A model generated the notes under the pieces. The model made no database searches. It worked only from the letters and a program-made list of their open reading frames with translations, and was not told the DNA's origin. Shown piece after piece: positions 43,834 through 51,636 of a DNA stretch of 64,000 nucleotides (its first letter is position 1; every line of letters begins with the position of its first letter). The stretch comes from Mucilaginibacter kameinonensis. GTDB lineage: Bacteria; Bacteroidota; Bacteroidia; Sphingobacteriales; Sphingobacteriaceae. The translations under genes and the position numbers were made by a program. The DNA is taken from positions 124,001-188,000 of the forward strand of contig NZ_RCWZ01000001.1 in the NCBI RefSeq assembly GCF_003675385.1, in the 5' to 3' direction.

Positions 43834-44679
43834 ATGGAAAACAATAAAGTATGGTTTGTCACCGGGGCCTCTAAGGGACTGGGACTTGCCTTAGTCAAAC
43901 GACTATTAAATGAAGGCCATAAGGTAGCCGCCACATCGCGCAATTTAAGCGATCTGAATAAAGCAGTTGACGCAAACAGTGAGCAGTTTTTACCGCTTGC
44001 CGTTAATTTAACCAACGAAGACAGTGTACAGGAAGCGGTTGAACTTACGGTAAAAACCTTTGGAAAAATTGATGTGATTGTCAACAACGCCGGGTATGGC
44101 TTATTGGGCGGCATTGAAGAACTAACCGATCGCGAAGCCCGTGATAACTTTGAGATCAACGTATTTGGCTCATTGAATGTGATCCGCAAAGCACTGCCTT
44201 ATCTGCGTGCTCAAAAATCGGGTCATATTTTAAACGTTTCGTCAATAGGTGGCTTTACCGGTGCGTTTGCAGGCGGCGGTATTTATTGCGCCACCAAGTT
44301 TGCCGTCAATGGCTTCTCCGAAACCTTGTCGGCCGAAGTAGCGCCATTTGGCATTAAGGTTACCATTGTGCAGCCGGGTTATTTCAGGACCAACTTCCTG
44401 TCGGCAGGTTCATTGGCAGTGCCTCAAAACCAGATAGCAGACTATCAAAATGTACGGGACACAGTAAATTTTCACCAAAACGATATGGACCAGCAACAGG
44501 CCGGCGACCCTGAAAAAGCAGCCGCGGCCATGATCAGCATAACTAACGAAGCTAACCCGCCACTTAATTTATTTTTAGGCGAGGATGCTTACGGTCTGGT
44601 TGAGAAAAAGCTGGCATTCGTTCAAAACGAATTAGCAACATGGAAAGAACTAACGCTTTCAACAGCAATACAACAATAA
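43834..44679 (+). CDS. Short-chain dehydrogenase/reductase 3
   Basis: A 281-aa SDR with motifs TGASKGLG, NNAGYGLLGG, NVSSIGG and YCATKFAVNG. The opening MENNKVWFVTGASKGLGLAL is nearly the same as in SDR 1 (MDNNKVWFITGASKGFGLSL), so the two are a duplication. The last 40 bp overlap the 92-aa gene. Confidence 0.93.
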   Translation: MENNKVWFVTGASKGLGLALVKRLLNEGHKVAATSRNLSDLNKAVDANSEQFLPLAVNLTNEDSVQEAVELTVKTFGKIDVIVNNAGYGLLGGIEELTDREARDNFEINVFGSLNVIRKALPYLRAQKSGHILNVSSIGGFTGAFAGGGIYCATKFAVNGFSETLSAEVAPFGIKVTIVQPGYFRTNFLSAGSLAVPQNQIADYQNVRDTVNFHQNDMDQQQAGDPEKAAAAMISITNEANPPLNLFLGEDAYGLVEKKLAFVQNELATWKELTLSTAIQQ

Positions 44680-44918
44680 ATTCAAATCATTATATAGGTG
44701 TATGGGCAACCCGCGATGGGTTGATCCGTCACGAATTTTTGCCCAACGGCCGCTACACCGAGGCCCGCGGCGATAAACAAAATGCCTACTCAGGCTACTA
44801 TAGTGTGTTAGGCAACCACGTTGAATACCTTGACGATACCGGCTTCACCGCCGAAGGCGATTTCAGGGATGGCGTATATTATTACGCCGGAATGGTTTTG
44901 GTTAAGCAAGCGGCGTGA
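44640..44918 (+). CDS. Atu4866-like small beta protein
   Basis: A 92-aa protein matching the Atu4866 family by its core IGVWATRDGLIRHEFLPNGR, AYSGYYSVLGNHVEYLDDTG and GFTAEGDFRDGVYYYAGMVL. It is a small beta-barrel-like fold of unknown function, often next to SDR genes. The 40-bp overlap with SDR 3 supports cotranslation. Confidence 0.8.
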   Translation: MERTNAFNSNTTINSNHYIGVWATRDGLIRHEFLPNGRYTEARGDKQNAYSGYYSVLGNHVEYLDDTGFTAEGDFRDGVYYYAGMVLVKQAA

Positions 44919-44950
44919 TAAATCAATATAAAAACGGGGCCCGTGCGATT

Positions 44951-45261
44951 CCCCTCTTGAGAGCAGGGCTGTTGCATTCTAATATTGAGTTCTTAAAAAC
45001 TCGCACGATTAAGCGTCTACGCTTGATCGTTAGCCTTAATTGAGCGTCCACGCTCCCGTAATACGTTATAGACGTAAGCGTGGACGCTTACTTTGGTTAT
45101 AATTCAAGCGAAAGACGCTTGAACTTGCGTTATATATTATAGAATGCAACAGCCCTGCTCTCAAGAGAGGGGTGGAGGGGTGTGTTTCTGCTTTGATAAG
45201 CTAATCGTATAAACACACCCCTGCTCCCGCTCATTTTCGCCGCGCCCCCTCTCAAGAGGGG
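44951..45261. repeat. Type A palindromic repeat, copy 5, interrupted by a miniature element
   Basis: Left arm cccctcttgagag then the insert (44964-45157), then the rest of the unit with aggggtggaggggtgtgttt, inner arm aaacacacccc and outer arm ccccctctcaagagggg. Confidence 0.85.
44964..45157. mobile_element. 194-bp MITE-like element, copy 1
   Basis: Ends CAGGGCTGTTGCATTCTA and its perfect inverted complement (18-bp terminal inverted repeats). It has no coding capacity and contains four tandem AGCGT..ACGCT hairpins. About 97% identical (5 differences) to 58781-58974. The flanks are CTCTTGAGAG on the left and CTCTCAAGAG on the right, an inverted rather than direct pair. Confidence 0.85.
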
Positions 45262-45320
45262 AGTTTTGAAAATGCCCCCTTTGTGCTACAATAAAATCAG
45301 TAAACATTATTAGCACATAA

Positions 45321-45351
45321 AAGCTTGCTTGTTAAAGCAGGCTTTTTTTAT
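45321..45351 (+). terminator. Hairpin with T run upstream of the GapN-like gene
   Basis: AAGCTTGCTT / AAGCAGGCTT stem (10 bp, one G-U pair) followed by TTTTTTT. It may end the SDR transcript, or act as an attenuator for the next gene 30 bp away. Confidence 0.6.
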
Positions 45352-45380
45352 CTTAGGGGGAATCAAACCCTTGAAAAAAT

Positions 45381-47006
45381 ATGAGTTTTAAAACCCAGCT
45401 CAGTTCAATTTTTGTTGATGAAAACAATATCCCCCCCGAATTTCAGATTGAAGAAGTACACCAGCGCGAATACCTGAGCGGTGGCGAAATGAAACCATGG
45501 AACGATGAAGTAAGCGAAGTTTACTCGCCCGTTGGCTTTTGGGGACAGGATGGCACCTTTAACCGCAAGCTGATTGGCACCTACCCCGTTTGCACCGAAA
45601 AAGAAGCATTTGAAGCTTTGGATGCAGCCCTTGAAGCCTATGACAATGGCCGCGGCGAATGGCCAACCATGAGCATTGCCGACCGTATTAAATGTATGGA
45701 ACGCTTCATTTACAAAATGAGCGAACAGCGTACACTGGTAGTTAAACTCCTGATGTGGGAAATCGGTAAATCATATGCCGATTCGGCTAAAGAATTTGAC
45801 CGTACCATCGAGTACATCAATGCCACTATCGATGCATTGAAGGATATCGACCGCCAGTCGTCTCGCTTTGAAATGGCCGAAGGGTTGGTAGCGCAGATCC
45901 GTCGCTCGCCTTTAGGTGTGGTACTTTGTATGGGCCCGTTCAACTATCCGCTGAACGAAACTTTTACAACGCTGATCCCTGCGCTGATCATGGGCAATAC
46001 CATTTTATTTAAACCACCTAAACATGGTACGCTGCTGCACTACCCATTGTTAAAAGCATTCCAGGAATCATTCCCTAAAGGTGTGGTAAATACCATTTAC
46101 GGTCGCGGTGCTGTAGTAACCCCTGGTTTAATGGCTTCAGGTAAAGTAAACGTACTGGCCTTTATCGGCTCGAGCAAGGTAGCCAACGACCTTAAAAAAC
46201 GCCATCCTAAAATTAACCGTTTAAGGGCCGTTTTAAGCCTGGATGCCAAAAACGCGGCTATTGTAACCAAACACGCCGACCTGCCGCAAGCGGTAAGCGA
46301 ATGTATTTTAGGATCGCTATCATTTAACGGCCAGCGTTGTACCGCCATTAAAGTAATATTTGTACATAAAGAAGTTGCCGACGAGTTCTTAAAATTACTG
46401 AGTGAAGCTGTCGCTAAACTTAAGTTCGGTTTGCCATGGGAAAAAGATGTAAAACTTACCCCGCTTCCGGAGCCGCACAAACCAGCCTATTTAACCGATA
46501 TTGTAAACGATGCCCTGGCCAATGGCGCTAAAGTGATCAACGAGAATGGCGGCGAAACATCGGCTTCGTTCTTTTTCCCGGCCATTGTGTACCCGGTTAA
46601 CGAAAACATGAAGCTATACCGCGAAGAACAGTTTGGCCCGGTGATCCCGGTTATTCCGTTTGAGGATATCGAGGAGCCGATCACTTACCAGATAGATTCC
46701 CCGCATGGCATGCAGGTGAGTATTTTCAGTAATGATGCCAAAGAAATTTCGTCGCTGATAGATCCGTTTGTGAACCTGGTGAGCCGTGTAAATATCAATA
46801 GCCAGTGCCAGCGTGGCCCGGACGTATTCCCATTCACCGGCCGTAAGGACAGTGCCGAGGGTACCCTTTCGGTACATGACGCGTTAAGGTCGTTCTCTAT
46901 TCGCTCATTAGTTACCACCAAAATGACCGAAACCAATAAAAACATCATCAACGAAATTGTGAATGACAACGATTCCAATTTCCTGAGCACGAAGTTTATA
47001 TTGTAG
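45381..47006 (+). CDS. NADP-dependent aldehyde dehydrogenase, GapN-like
   Basis: A 541-aa aldehyde dehydrogenase most like non-phosphorylating glyceraldehyde-3-phosphate dehydrogenase. Rossmann part with VVLCMGPFNYPLNETFTTLI and FIGSSKVAND, catalytic Cys C320 in FNGQRCTAIKV, substrate loop REEQFGPVIPVIPFED. In place of the usual LELGGK, which carries the general-base Glu, it has LSLDAK (285-290), so the Glu is absent. I believe LDAK-type variants occur in this subfamily. It would oxidise glyceraldehyde 3-phosphate to 3-phosphoglycerate with NADP, bypassing phosphoglycerate kinase. Confidence 0.8.
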   Translation: MSFKTQLSSIFVDENNIPPEFQIEEVHQREYLSGGEMKPWNDEVSEVYSPVGFWGQDGTFNRKLIGTYPVCTEKEAFEALDAALEAYDNGRGEWPTMSIADRIKCMERFIYKMSEQRTLVVKLLMWEIGKSYADSAKEFDRTIEYINATIDALKDIDRQSSRFEMAEGLVAQIRRSPLGVVLCMGPFNYPLNETFTTLIPALIMGNTILFKPPKHGTLLHYPLLKAFQESFPKGVVNTIYGRGAVVTPGLMASGKVNVLAFIGSSKVANDLKKRHPKINRLRAVLSLDAKNAAIVTKHADLPQAVSECILGSLSFNGQRCTAIKVIFVHKEVADEFLKLLSEAVAKLKFGLPWEKDVKLTPLPEPHKPAYLTDIVNDALANGAKVINENGGETSASFFFPAIVYPVNENMKLYREEQFGPVIPVIPFEDIEEPITYQIDSPHGMQVSIFSNDAKEISSLIDPFVNLVSRVNINSQCQRGPDVFPFTGRKDSAEGTLSVHDALRSFSIRSLVTTKMTETNKNIINEIVNDNDSNFLSTKFIL

Positions 47007-47029
47007 AGGGCGTTTAAAGCCCAACCGAG

Positions 47030-47111
47030 CGTCATTGCGAGGTACGAAGCAATCCCCGATTAGCAGGTCCACCCTGTACAGTTTGGGATTGCTTCGTACC
47101 TCGCAATGACG
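47030..47111. repeat. Type B palindromic repeat, copy 6 (subtype B1)
   Basis: cGTCATTGCGAGGTACGAAG and its complement, centre ccccgattagcaggtccaccctgtacagtttggg. Confidence 0.9.
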
Positions 47112-47202
47112 CTTTTTATTTATCCAAACACTCCTCAATCAAAAAATATTTGCATCTTTGCGCCAATTCCTTAATTGTTAACCCTTTAATATTTTAAGGA
47201 CT

Positions 47203-47235
47203 ATGCTACAGAGTATCTCATACATATCCCATTAA
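47203..47235 (+). CDS. Possible 10-codon leader peptide
   Basis: ATG at 47203 preceded at 4-8 bp by AAGGA, a rare good Shine-Dalgarno for this phylum; product MLQSISYISH. Its TAA stop overlaps a second ATG (TAATG; MHHL). It could be a translated leader controlling the downstream operon, or chance. Confidence 0.25.
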   Translation: MLQSISYISH

Positions 47236-47441
47236 TGCATCACCTCTAACAGGTGGACAGCAATCCTTTTGTTTTTATTTAAAAAGTTTTGTCGGCGCGT
47301 TTTAACCGGCAATAGGTTTTGCTTGTCTGCGGATTTACACCTTAACGGTTACGCTGCAATCTCAAAATGGGTATATCCCTAACCCGGGGACGAATTTTTA
47401 AAAATCAGAACAGATTTTGAAAGACTAACAAGTAAAGTCCG

Positions 47442-48170
47442 ATGGACATACATGATTTGCCGTACCGTTTAAAATCGGCGCGGAGAAAAAAACGTTTGAT
47501 TAAAGAAGCGTTTGATAAAAAACTGATCCAACTTAACAAGCTCCAGGATAAATTAAACACAGAGAAAAAGGCGCTGCCATGGATTCCGCTCGAAAAACCA
47601 TATCAAAAGGGCTGGAAACGGGAATTTGTGCTAACTGCTAAAGAAAAGCGTGGCCCCAAAGCCGATTTTTTTGAAGGATTGCTGAGTAAAATAAATTTTC
47701 CCGTTTACCACTACGATGAAACATTCCAGGTAAAGAAAAAGAGGAGAATGACTTACGAATATTTAAACCAGCCTCAGTTTTTGCGTGATTTCAGCCCATA
47801 CAATTGGCGCTTAAACAAGATGCTGCTCACCGACGAAGAAAAGGCTCTTTTTGAACGAAAAGAAATATGGCACGAACAATATAGAGAATGGGCAGTAAGA
47901 TTTGTATTTACAGAACCATGGCGGTTTGAACTGGCTATTAAGCCTCATTTCATTTACCTGGTAAAACTTGGCGACGAATTACTGGAGCAACAGATTGGTG
48001 AAGTTCATAACCGCCTTAGGCGGGATAATCTTTGGCCGTATATCAACCGGATAAAGCGTGGTAATACCTACAAATATTGGAAAGTCATTTTTTCCGAACA
48101 GCCCAAATACATAAACGAATTTAAAAACAATCCGAAGTACGCGTCGAAAGAAGCATACCTCGACTATTAA
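47442..48170 (+). CDS. Unknown basic 242-aa protein upstream of rtcB-prfH
   Basis: A 242-aa protein rich in Lys and Arg (e.g. KSARRKKRLIKEAFDKKLIQ) with no signal peptide or membrane helix. An N-terminal helical basic tract (1-50) is followed by aromatic-rich mixed segments (WRFELAIKPHFIYLVKL, RIKRGNTYKYWKVIF). The charge suggests RNA or ribosome binding. No family recognised. Its stop is 10 bp before rtcB, so it is very likely a component of the same pathway. Confidence 0.7.
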   Translation: MDIHDLPYRLKSARRKKRLIKEAFDKKLIQLNKLQDKLNTEKKALPWIPLEKPYQKGWKREFVLTAKEKRGPKADFFEGLLSKINFPVYHYDETFQVKKKRRMTYEYLNQPQFLRDFSPYNWRLNKMLLTDEEKALFERKEIWHEQYREWAVRFVFTEPWRFELAIKPHFIYLVKLGDELLEQQIGEVHNRLRRDNLWPYINRIKRGNTYKYWKVIFSEQPKYINEFKNNPKYASKEAYLDY

Positions 48171-48180
48171 CAATACCCTT

Positions 48181-49581
48181 ATGGGCAATTTAAAAACAAA
48201 AGAATTAACACAGATAGGCTACACTGACAACAAACAGCGCAGCCTCGCCGTGAATATGATAGCCAAACACTTTAAGCAATACAGCAAAGCAGAGGCAATT
48301 AATTTATTAACCAATATCCAGCAGCAACCGGATGCTTTTTTAAACAATGAAATAAGCGGAAAAATAGCCGAAACATTTATCAGCAATATACACGAAGCGA
48401 TAAGCACATCTTACGAATTAAAAGATCAGCACGCGCCACTAAACATTTTTGGAGAAGCCGGCATTGAGCCATCCGCCATCAAACAGATGGAACTTGCACT
48501 TAAGCTACCAATTAGTTTACAGGGAGCATTGATGCCCGATGCACATAGCGGCTATGGCCTGCCCATCGGCGGGGTACTCGCCGCCAAAAACGCGGTGATC
48601 CCTTATGGTGTTGGCATGGATATCGGCTGTCGGATGGCCCTATCAATTATTGATGCCGATGAACGATTTTTAAACCGTTATACCCATCAAATAAAACAAG
48701 CTATAAATGATCATACTCACTTTGGTATTGACGGAGGTTTGAATGCATCTCAAGATCACGAAGTACTTGATAGTCCCCGCTTCCATCAAACACCTTTACT
48801 TAGAAAGCTACATGGAAAAGCTGTTAAACAATTAGGCTCATCTGGCAGTGGAAATCATTTTGTGGAGTTTGGGCTGATGGAAATCTACGAAGGCAATGCC
48901 ATCGGGCTTCCACCCAAGCAATACCTGGCTTTGCTGTCACATTCGGGCAGTCGTGGCCTCGGAGCAAACATCGCCCGGCATTATACACAGATAGCTATGG
49001 AAACCTGCAAACTTCCGCGCGAAGCACAGCCGCTGGCCTGGCTTGATCTTGCTACAGAAACCGGTCAAGAATATTGGCTAAGCATGAAGCTTGCCGGCGA
49101 TTACGCAAAGGCATGTCATGACCGTATCCACACTAATTTGCTAAAGGCGCTGGGTTTAAAAGCCTTGGCCAAAGTTGAAAACCACCACAATTTTGCATGG
49201 AAGGATACACTGATAGACGGCACAGAGGCAATTATCCATCGTAAGGGAGCTACTCCTGCCCATGTTGGTGAACTGGGTATTATTCCCGGCAGCATGGCCA
49301 CTCCCGCTTATTTAGTAATGGGCAAAGGAAATGATAGTGCCTTATACTCTGCATCGCACGGCGCGGGCAGGGCTATGAGCCGCAAGGAAGCACGGGAAAG
49401 CACAACAGGCTCGGCAGTTAAAAAGATATTGGCAGATGCTGATGTAACCCTGATTGGCGGCAGTTTGGAAGAAAATCCATCGGCCTATAAAAATATAGAC
49501 ACGGTGATAGCCGCCCAGCAACAATTAATTGAAGTACAGGGTAAATTTCACCCACGTATAGTAAGAATGGACAAAGAATAA
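48181..49581 (+). CDS. rtcB: RtcB family RNA ligase
   Basis: A 466-aa protein. Metal and guanylylation residues are seen in MPDAHSGYGLPIGG (118-131), the GVGMDIGC motif (D147, C150), SSGSGNHFVEFG and the guanylate-accepting His in SASHGAGRAMSRKEA. RtcB joins 2',3'-cyclic phosphate ends to 5'-hydroxyl ends of RNA using GTP and Mn2+. The motif lies ~50-70 residues later than in E. coli RtcB because of an N-terminal helical extension. Its link with prfH identifies the RtcB2-like type that repairs cleaved rRNA. Confidence 0.93.
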   Translation: MGNLKTKELTQIGYTDNKQRSLAVNMIAKHFKQYSKAEAINLLTNIQQQPDAFLNNEISGKIAETFISNIHEAISTSYELKDQHAPLNIFGEAGIEPSAIKQMELALKLPISLQGALMPDAHSGYGLPIGGVLAAKNAVIPYGVGMDIGCRMALSIIDADERFLNRYTHQIKQAINDHTHFGIDGGLNASQDHEVLDSPRFHQTPLLRKLHGKAVKQLGSSGSGNHFVEFGLMEIYEGNAIGLPPKQYLALLSHSGSRGLGANIARHYTQIAMETCKLPREAQPLAWLDLATETGQEYWLSMKLAGDYAKACHDRIHTNLLKALGLKALAKVENHHNFAWKDTLIDGTEAIIHRKGATPAHVGELGIIPGSMATPAYLVMGKGNDSALYSASHGAGRAMSRKEARESTTGSAVKKILADADVTLIGGSLEENPSAYKNIDTVIAAQQQLIEVQGKFHPRIVRMDKE

Positions 49582-50192
49582 TGAAAAAGATCATACAAAT
49601 AACCGCAGGGAAAGGCCCAGCGGAATGCTGTCTTGTTGTAGTTAGGGTTAGAGACCTGATCATGAAACAGGCAAAGGCACAAAACATAAGCATAGCTATA
49701 GCTGAAGATAAACCGGGGCCGCAAAAAGGCACACTTTTGTCGTCTGCTTTAATAGCTGAAAGTAACCACCTGGAGAGCCTGATAAAAGAATGGCAAGGCA
49801 CCATACAATGGACAGCGCAAAGCCCCTATCGACCCGCGCATAAACGTAAAAACTGGTTTGTAGGTGTTGAAGTATTCGATATTCCGGAACAAACAGGTTT
49901 TGATCCTGCAGATGTGGTATTTGAAACCACCCGGTCATCGGGGCCGGGCGGGCAAAATGTAAATAAGGTTGAAACGGCCGTACGCGGCACACACAAACCT
50001 ACCGGCATACAGGTCATAGCTATGGATAGCCGTTCGCAATTACAAAACAAAAAACTGTGTTTAATAAGGCTTCAGGAAAGGATAGCTGCGCTTCAAACCG
50101 GTAAACTTACGGATCAGCAGCAAAGCCAGTGGCTGGAGCATCACTCGCTTGAGCGGGGCAACCCGGTTAAGGTTATAAAGGTGCCGCTATAA
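49581..50192 (+). CDS. prfH: PrfH, release-factor homologue for damaged ribosomes
   Basis: A 203-aa class I release factor-like protein with the GGQ peptidyl-hydrolysis motif (SSGPGGQNVNKVETAVRGTH, GGQ at 123-125) but without the stop-codon recognition domain of PrfA/B. The unusual N-terminus (MKKIIQITAGKGPAECCLVV) is typical of PrfH. Known PrfH acts on ribosomes whose 16S decoding centre has been cleaved, releasing the peptide so RtcB can re-join the RNA. The ATG shares its A with the rtcB stop (TAATG), implying coupled translation. Confidence 0.92.
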   Translation: MKKIIQITAGKGPAECCLVVVRVRDLIMKQAKAQNISIAIAEDKPGPQKGTLLSSALIAESNHLESLIKEWQGTIQWTAQSPYRPAHKRKNWFVGVEVFDIPEQTGFDPADVVFETTRSSGPGGQNVNKVETAVRGTHKPTGIQVIAMDSRSQLQNKKLCLIRLQERIAALQTGKLTDQQQSQWLEHHSLERGNPVKVIKVPL

Positions 50193-50220
50193 AGCAATAA
50201 AACATGCTGCATAATTACAA

Positions 50221-50256
50221 GCCCGAAAATCAAGCTAATTAAATGTATTTTCGGGC
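50221..50256 (+). terminator. Terminator of the rtcB-prfH operon
   Basis: Perfect 10-bp stem GCCCGAAAAT / ATTTTCGGGC followed by GGTTTT, 29 bp past the prfH stop. Confidence 0.75.
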
Positions 50257-50285
50257 GGTTTTAAACTTATACCGTCACAATATTC

Positions 50286-51563
50286 ATGAAACAATTTTAT
50301 ACGCTTCTATTTACATTTTTCCTGCTCTCTTTTTACCATGCCTCTGCGCAAACTAACTACAAACAAGGCTTTGTTATTACCAGTAACGGCGAACCCATTA
50401 ACGGTTTTATCAATTACAGGGAATGGTATTCAAACCCTGATAACATCAGCTTTAAAAAGACCCTTGATGGCAAAGTGCAGAATTATCACCCCACCGACAT
50501 CAGCTATTTTGAAATAGCCGGGATTGAACAATATCAATCGGCGATGGTAGCCATCAGCATGGGCAAGACCGATATCCAAACCGTTGGAAACGAAATAGAC
50601 ACAACCTCTAAAACCGACCAGGTTTTTCTAAAAATCGTACAAAAAGGGGCTAATGTGTCATTATTATCATATACCGACGCTATTAAAACCAGGTTTTACG
50701 TTACCGATAACAAAACTGGCATAGCACCACAGGAGTTAAAGTACCAACCTTACCTTGACAGGGATTCACCTTCGTTAAAGAAGAAAAACATTTATTATGC
50801 CCAGCTTATTGAACTGGCTAATAAATACCGCCAGGATAATGCTCGCGCGGTAATAGATCGTATTGTAATACTTAATTATAACGAGGATGAGATACTTAAA
50901 GTAATAAACCTGATCAATAATGATAACACTGCAACTGTTAAAAAAAGCAATGCGCATGCGTACAGCTTATATGCAGGTGTTGGTTTAAATGCCAGCCGGG
51001 TAACCAGACAGGGCAATCCGCCGACTGGCACTACTGATCTTCAAAAGTCATCTTACCTACCCGAATTAATTTTTGGTGTAGATGTACCTTTTAATCCTAA
51101 TACAGGTCGTTTAATTTTCAGGACCGAACTGGTGCTGGAAATGATCAAGGCACGGGTCAGTAATTATGACGTTGAATACAGTTCAACTACAATCAGGACT
51201 TATTCTTTTACGCAAACAAGTGCTTCATTAAGACCTCAGCTTGTTTACAACTTTTTTAACGGAAACAATTTCAAGTTCTACCTGGGCGGAGGAGCAGCCA
51301 TTAACTTTTCACGATATAGCGCTGCTAATACTAAAAAGCAGATGTCAAGTGCTACCGTACCGGGATTCAATTCCGTTTCAGAAGAAAAGGTGCCATCAAG
51401 CGGAGGAGCCTGGTTTACACCAATAGCAAAAGCTGGATTTATAGTTGGCAAAAAATTTGACCTGAGCTTCGGATATAGTCCTTCAACTGGTATCGCAGCA
51501 GCGGCAAACATCCTCGGGATATCTGTTACTACCGTTGAAGCCGGTGTAAATTATCACTTTTAA
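50286..51563 (+). CDS. Outer membrane beta-barrel protein, unknown
   Basis: A 425-aa protein with signal peptide ...LLSFYHASAQ. The N-terminal ~200 residues are a soluble beta region (GFVITSNGEPINGFINYREW). The rest is a beta-barrel with alternating strands (AYSLYAGVGLNASRVT, FKFYLGGGAAINFSRYS) and a terminal aromatic (VEAGVNYHF) typical of outer membrane proteins. The role is unknown. Confidence 0.75.
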   Translation: MKQFYTLLFTFFLLSFYHASAQTNYKQGFVITSNGEPINGFINYREWYSNPDNISFKKTLDGKVQNYHPTDISYFEIAGIEQYQSAMVAISMGKTDIQTVGNEIDTTSKTDQVFLKIVQKGANVSLLSYTDAIKTRFYVTDNKTGIAPQELKYQPYLDRDSPSLKKKNIYYAQLIELANKYRQDNARAVIDRIVILNYNEDEILKVINLINNDNTATVKKSNAHAYSLYAGVGLNASRVTRQGNPPTGTTDLQKSSYLPELIFGVDVPFNPNTGRLIFRTELVLEMIKARVSNYDVEYSSTTIRTYSFTQTSASLRPQLVYNFFNGNNFKFYLGGGAAINFSRYSAANTKKQMSSATVPGFNSVSEEKVPSSGGAWFTPIAKAGFIVGKKFDLSFGYSPSTGIAAAANILGISVTTVEAGVNYHF

Positions 51564-51582
51564 AAATGCTATCCGGCATAGA

Positions 51583-51621
51583 AAGAGGCTTACAAGGTTT
51601 TAAAAACCTCGTAAGCCTCTT
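51583..51621. terminator. Bidirectional terminator between convergent genes
   Basis: AGAGGCTTAC arms with nested AGGTTTT/AAAACCT stems. Total stem is about 16 bp with one unpaired position, ending in TTTT on the plus strand. Confidence 0.75.
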
Positions 51622-51636
51622 TTCATATATATACTC

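Larger units (their letters stand above)
44919..45380. other. Gene-free interval of 462 bp before the GapN-like gene
   Basis: It is filled by a type A repeat (44951-45261) that is split by a 194-bp miniature element (44964-45157), followed by a terminator-like hairpin at 45321-45351. No gene seen. Confidence 0.8.
47007..47441. other. 435-bp gap with repeat and long leader
   Basis: A type B repeat (47030-47111), a -7-like box CATCTTTG (47153-47160), then ~275 bp of probable 5' leader before the 242-aa gene. It includes a 10-codon ORF at 47203 preceded by AAGGA and a CACCT/AGGTG hairpin. Confidence 0.55.

Noticed and set aside
44919..45380. Complete insertion sequence in the 462-bp gap
   Set aside because: The insert is 194 bp with no reading frame for a transposase; it is a miniature element only.
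49418..50050. Overlapping minus-strand frames across rtcB and prfH
   Set aside because: Antisense to two strongly conserved genes.
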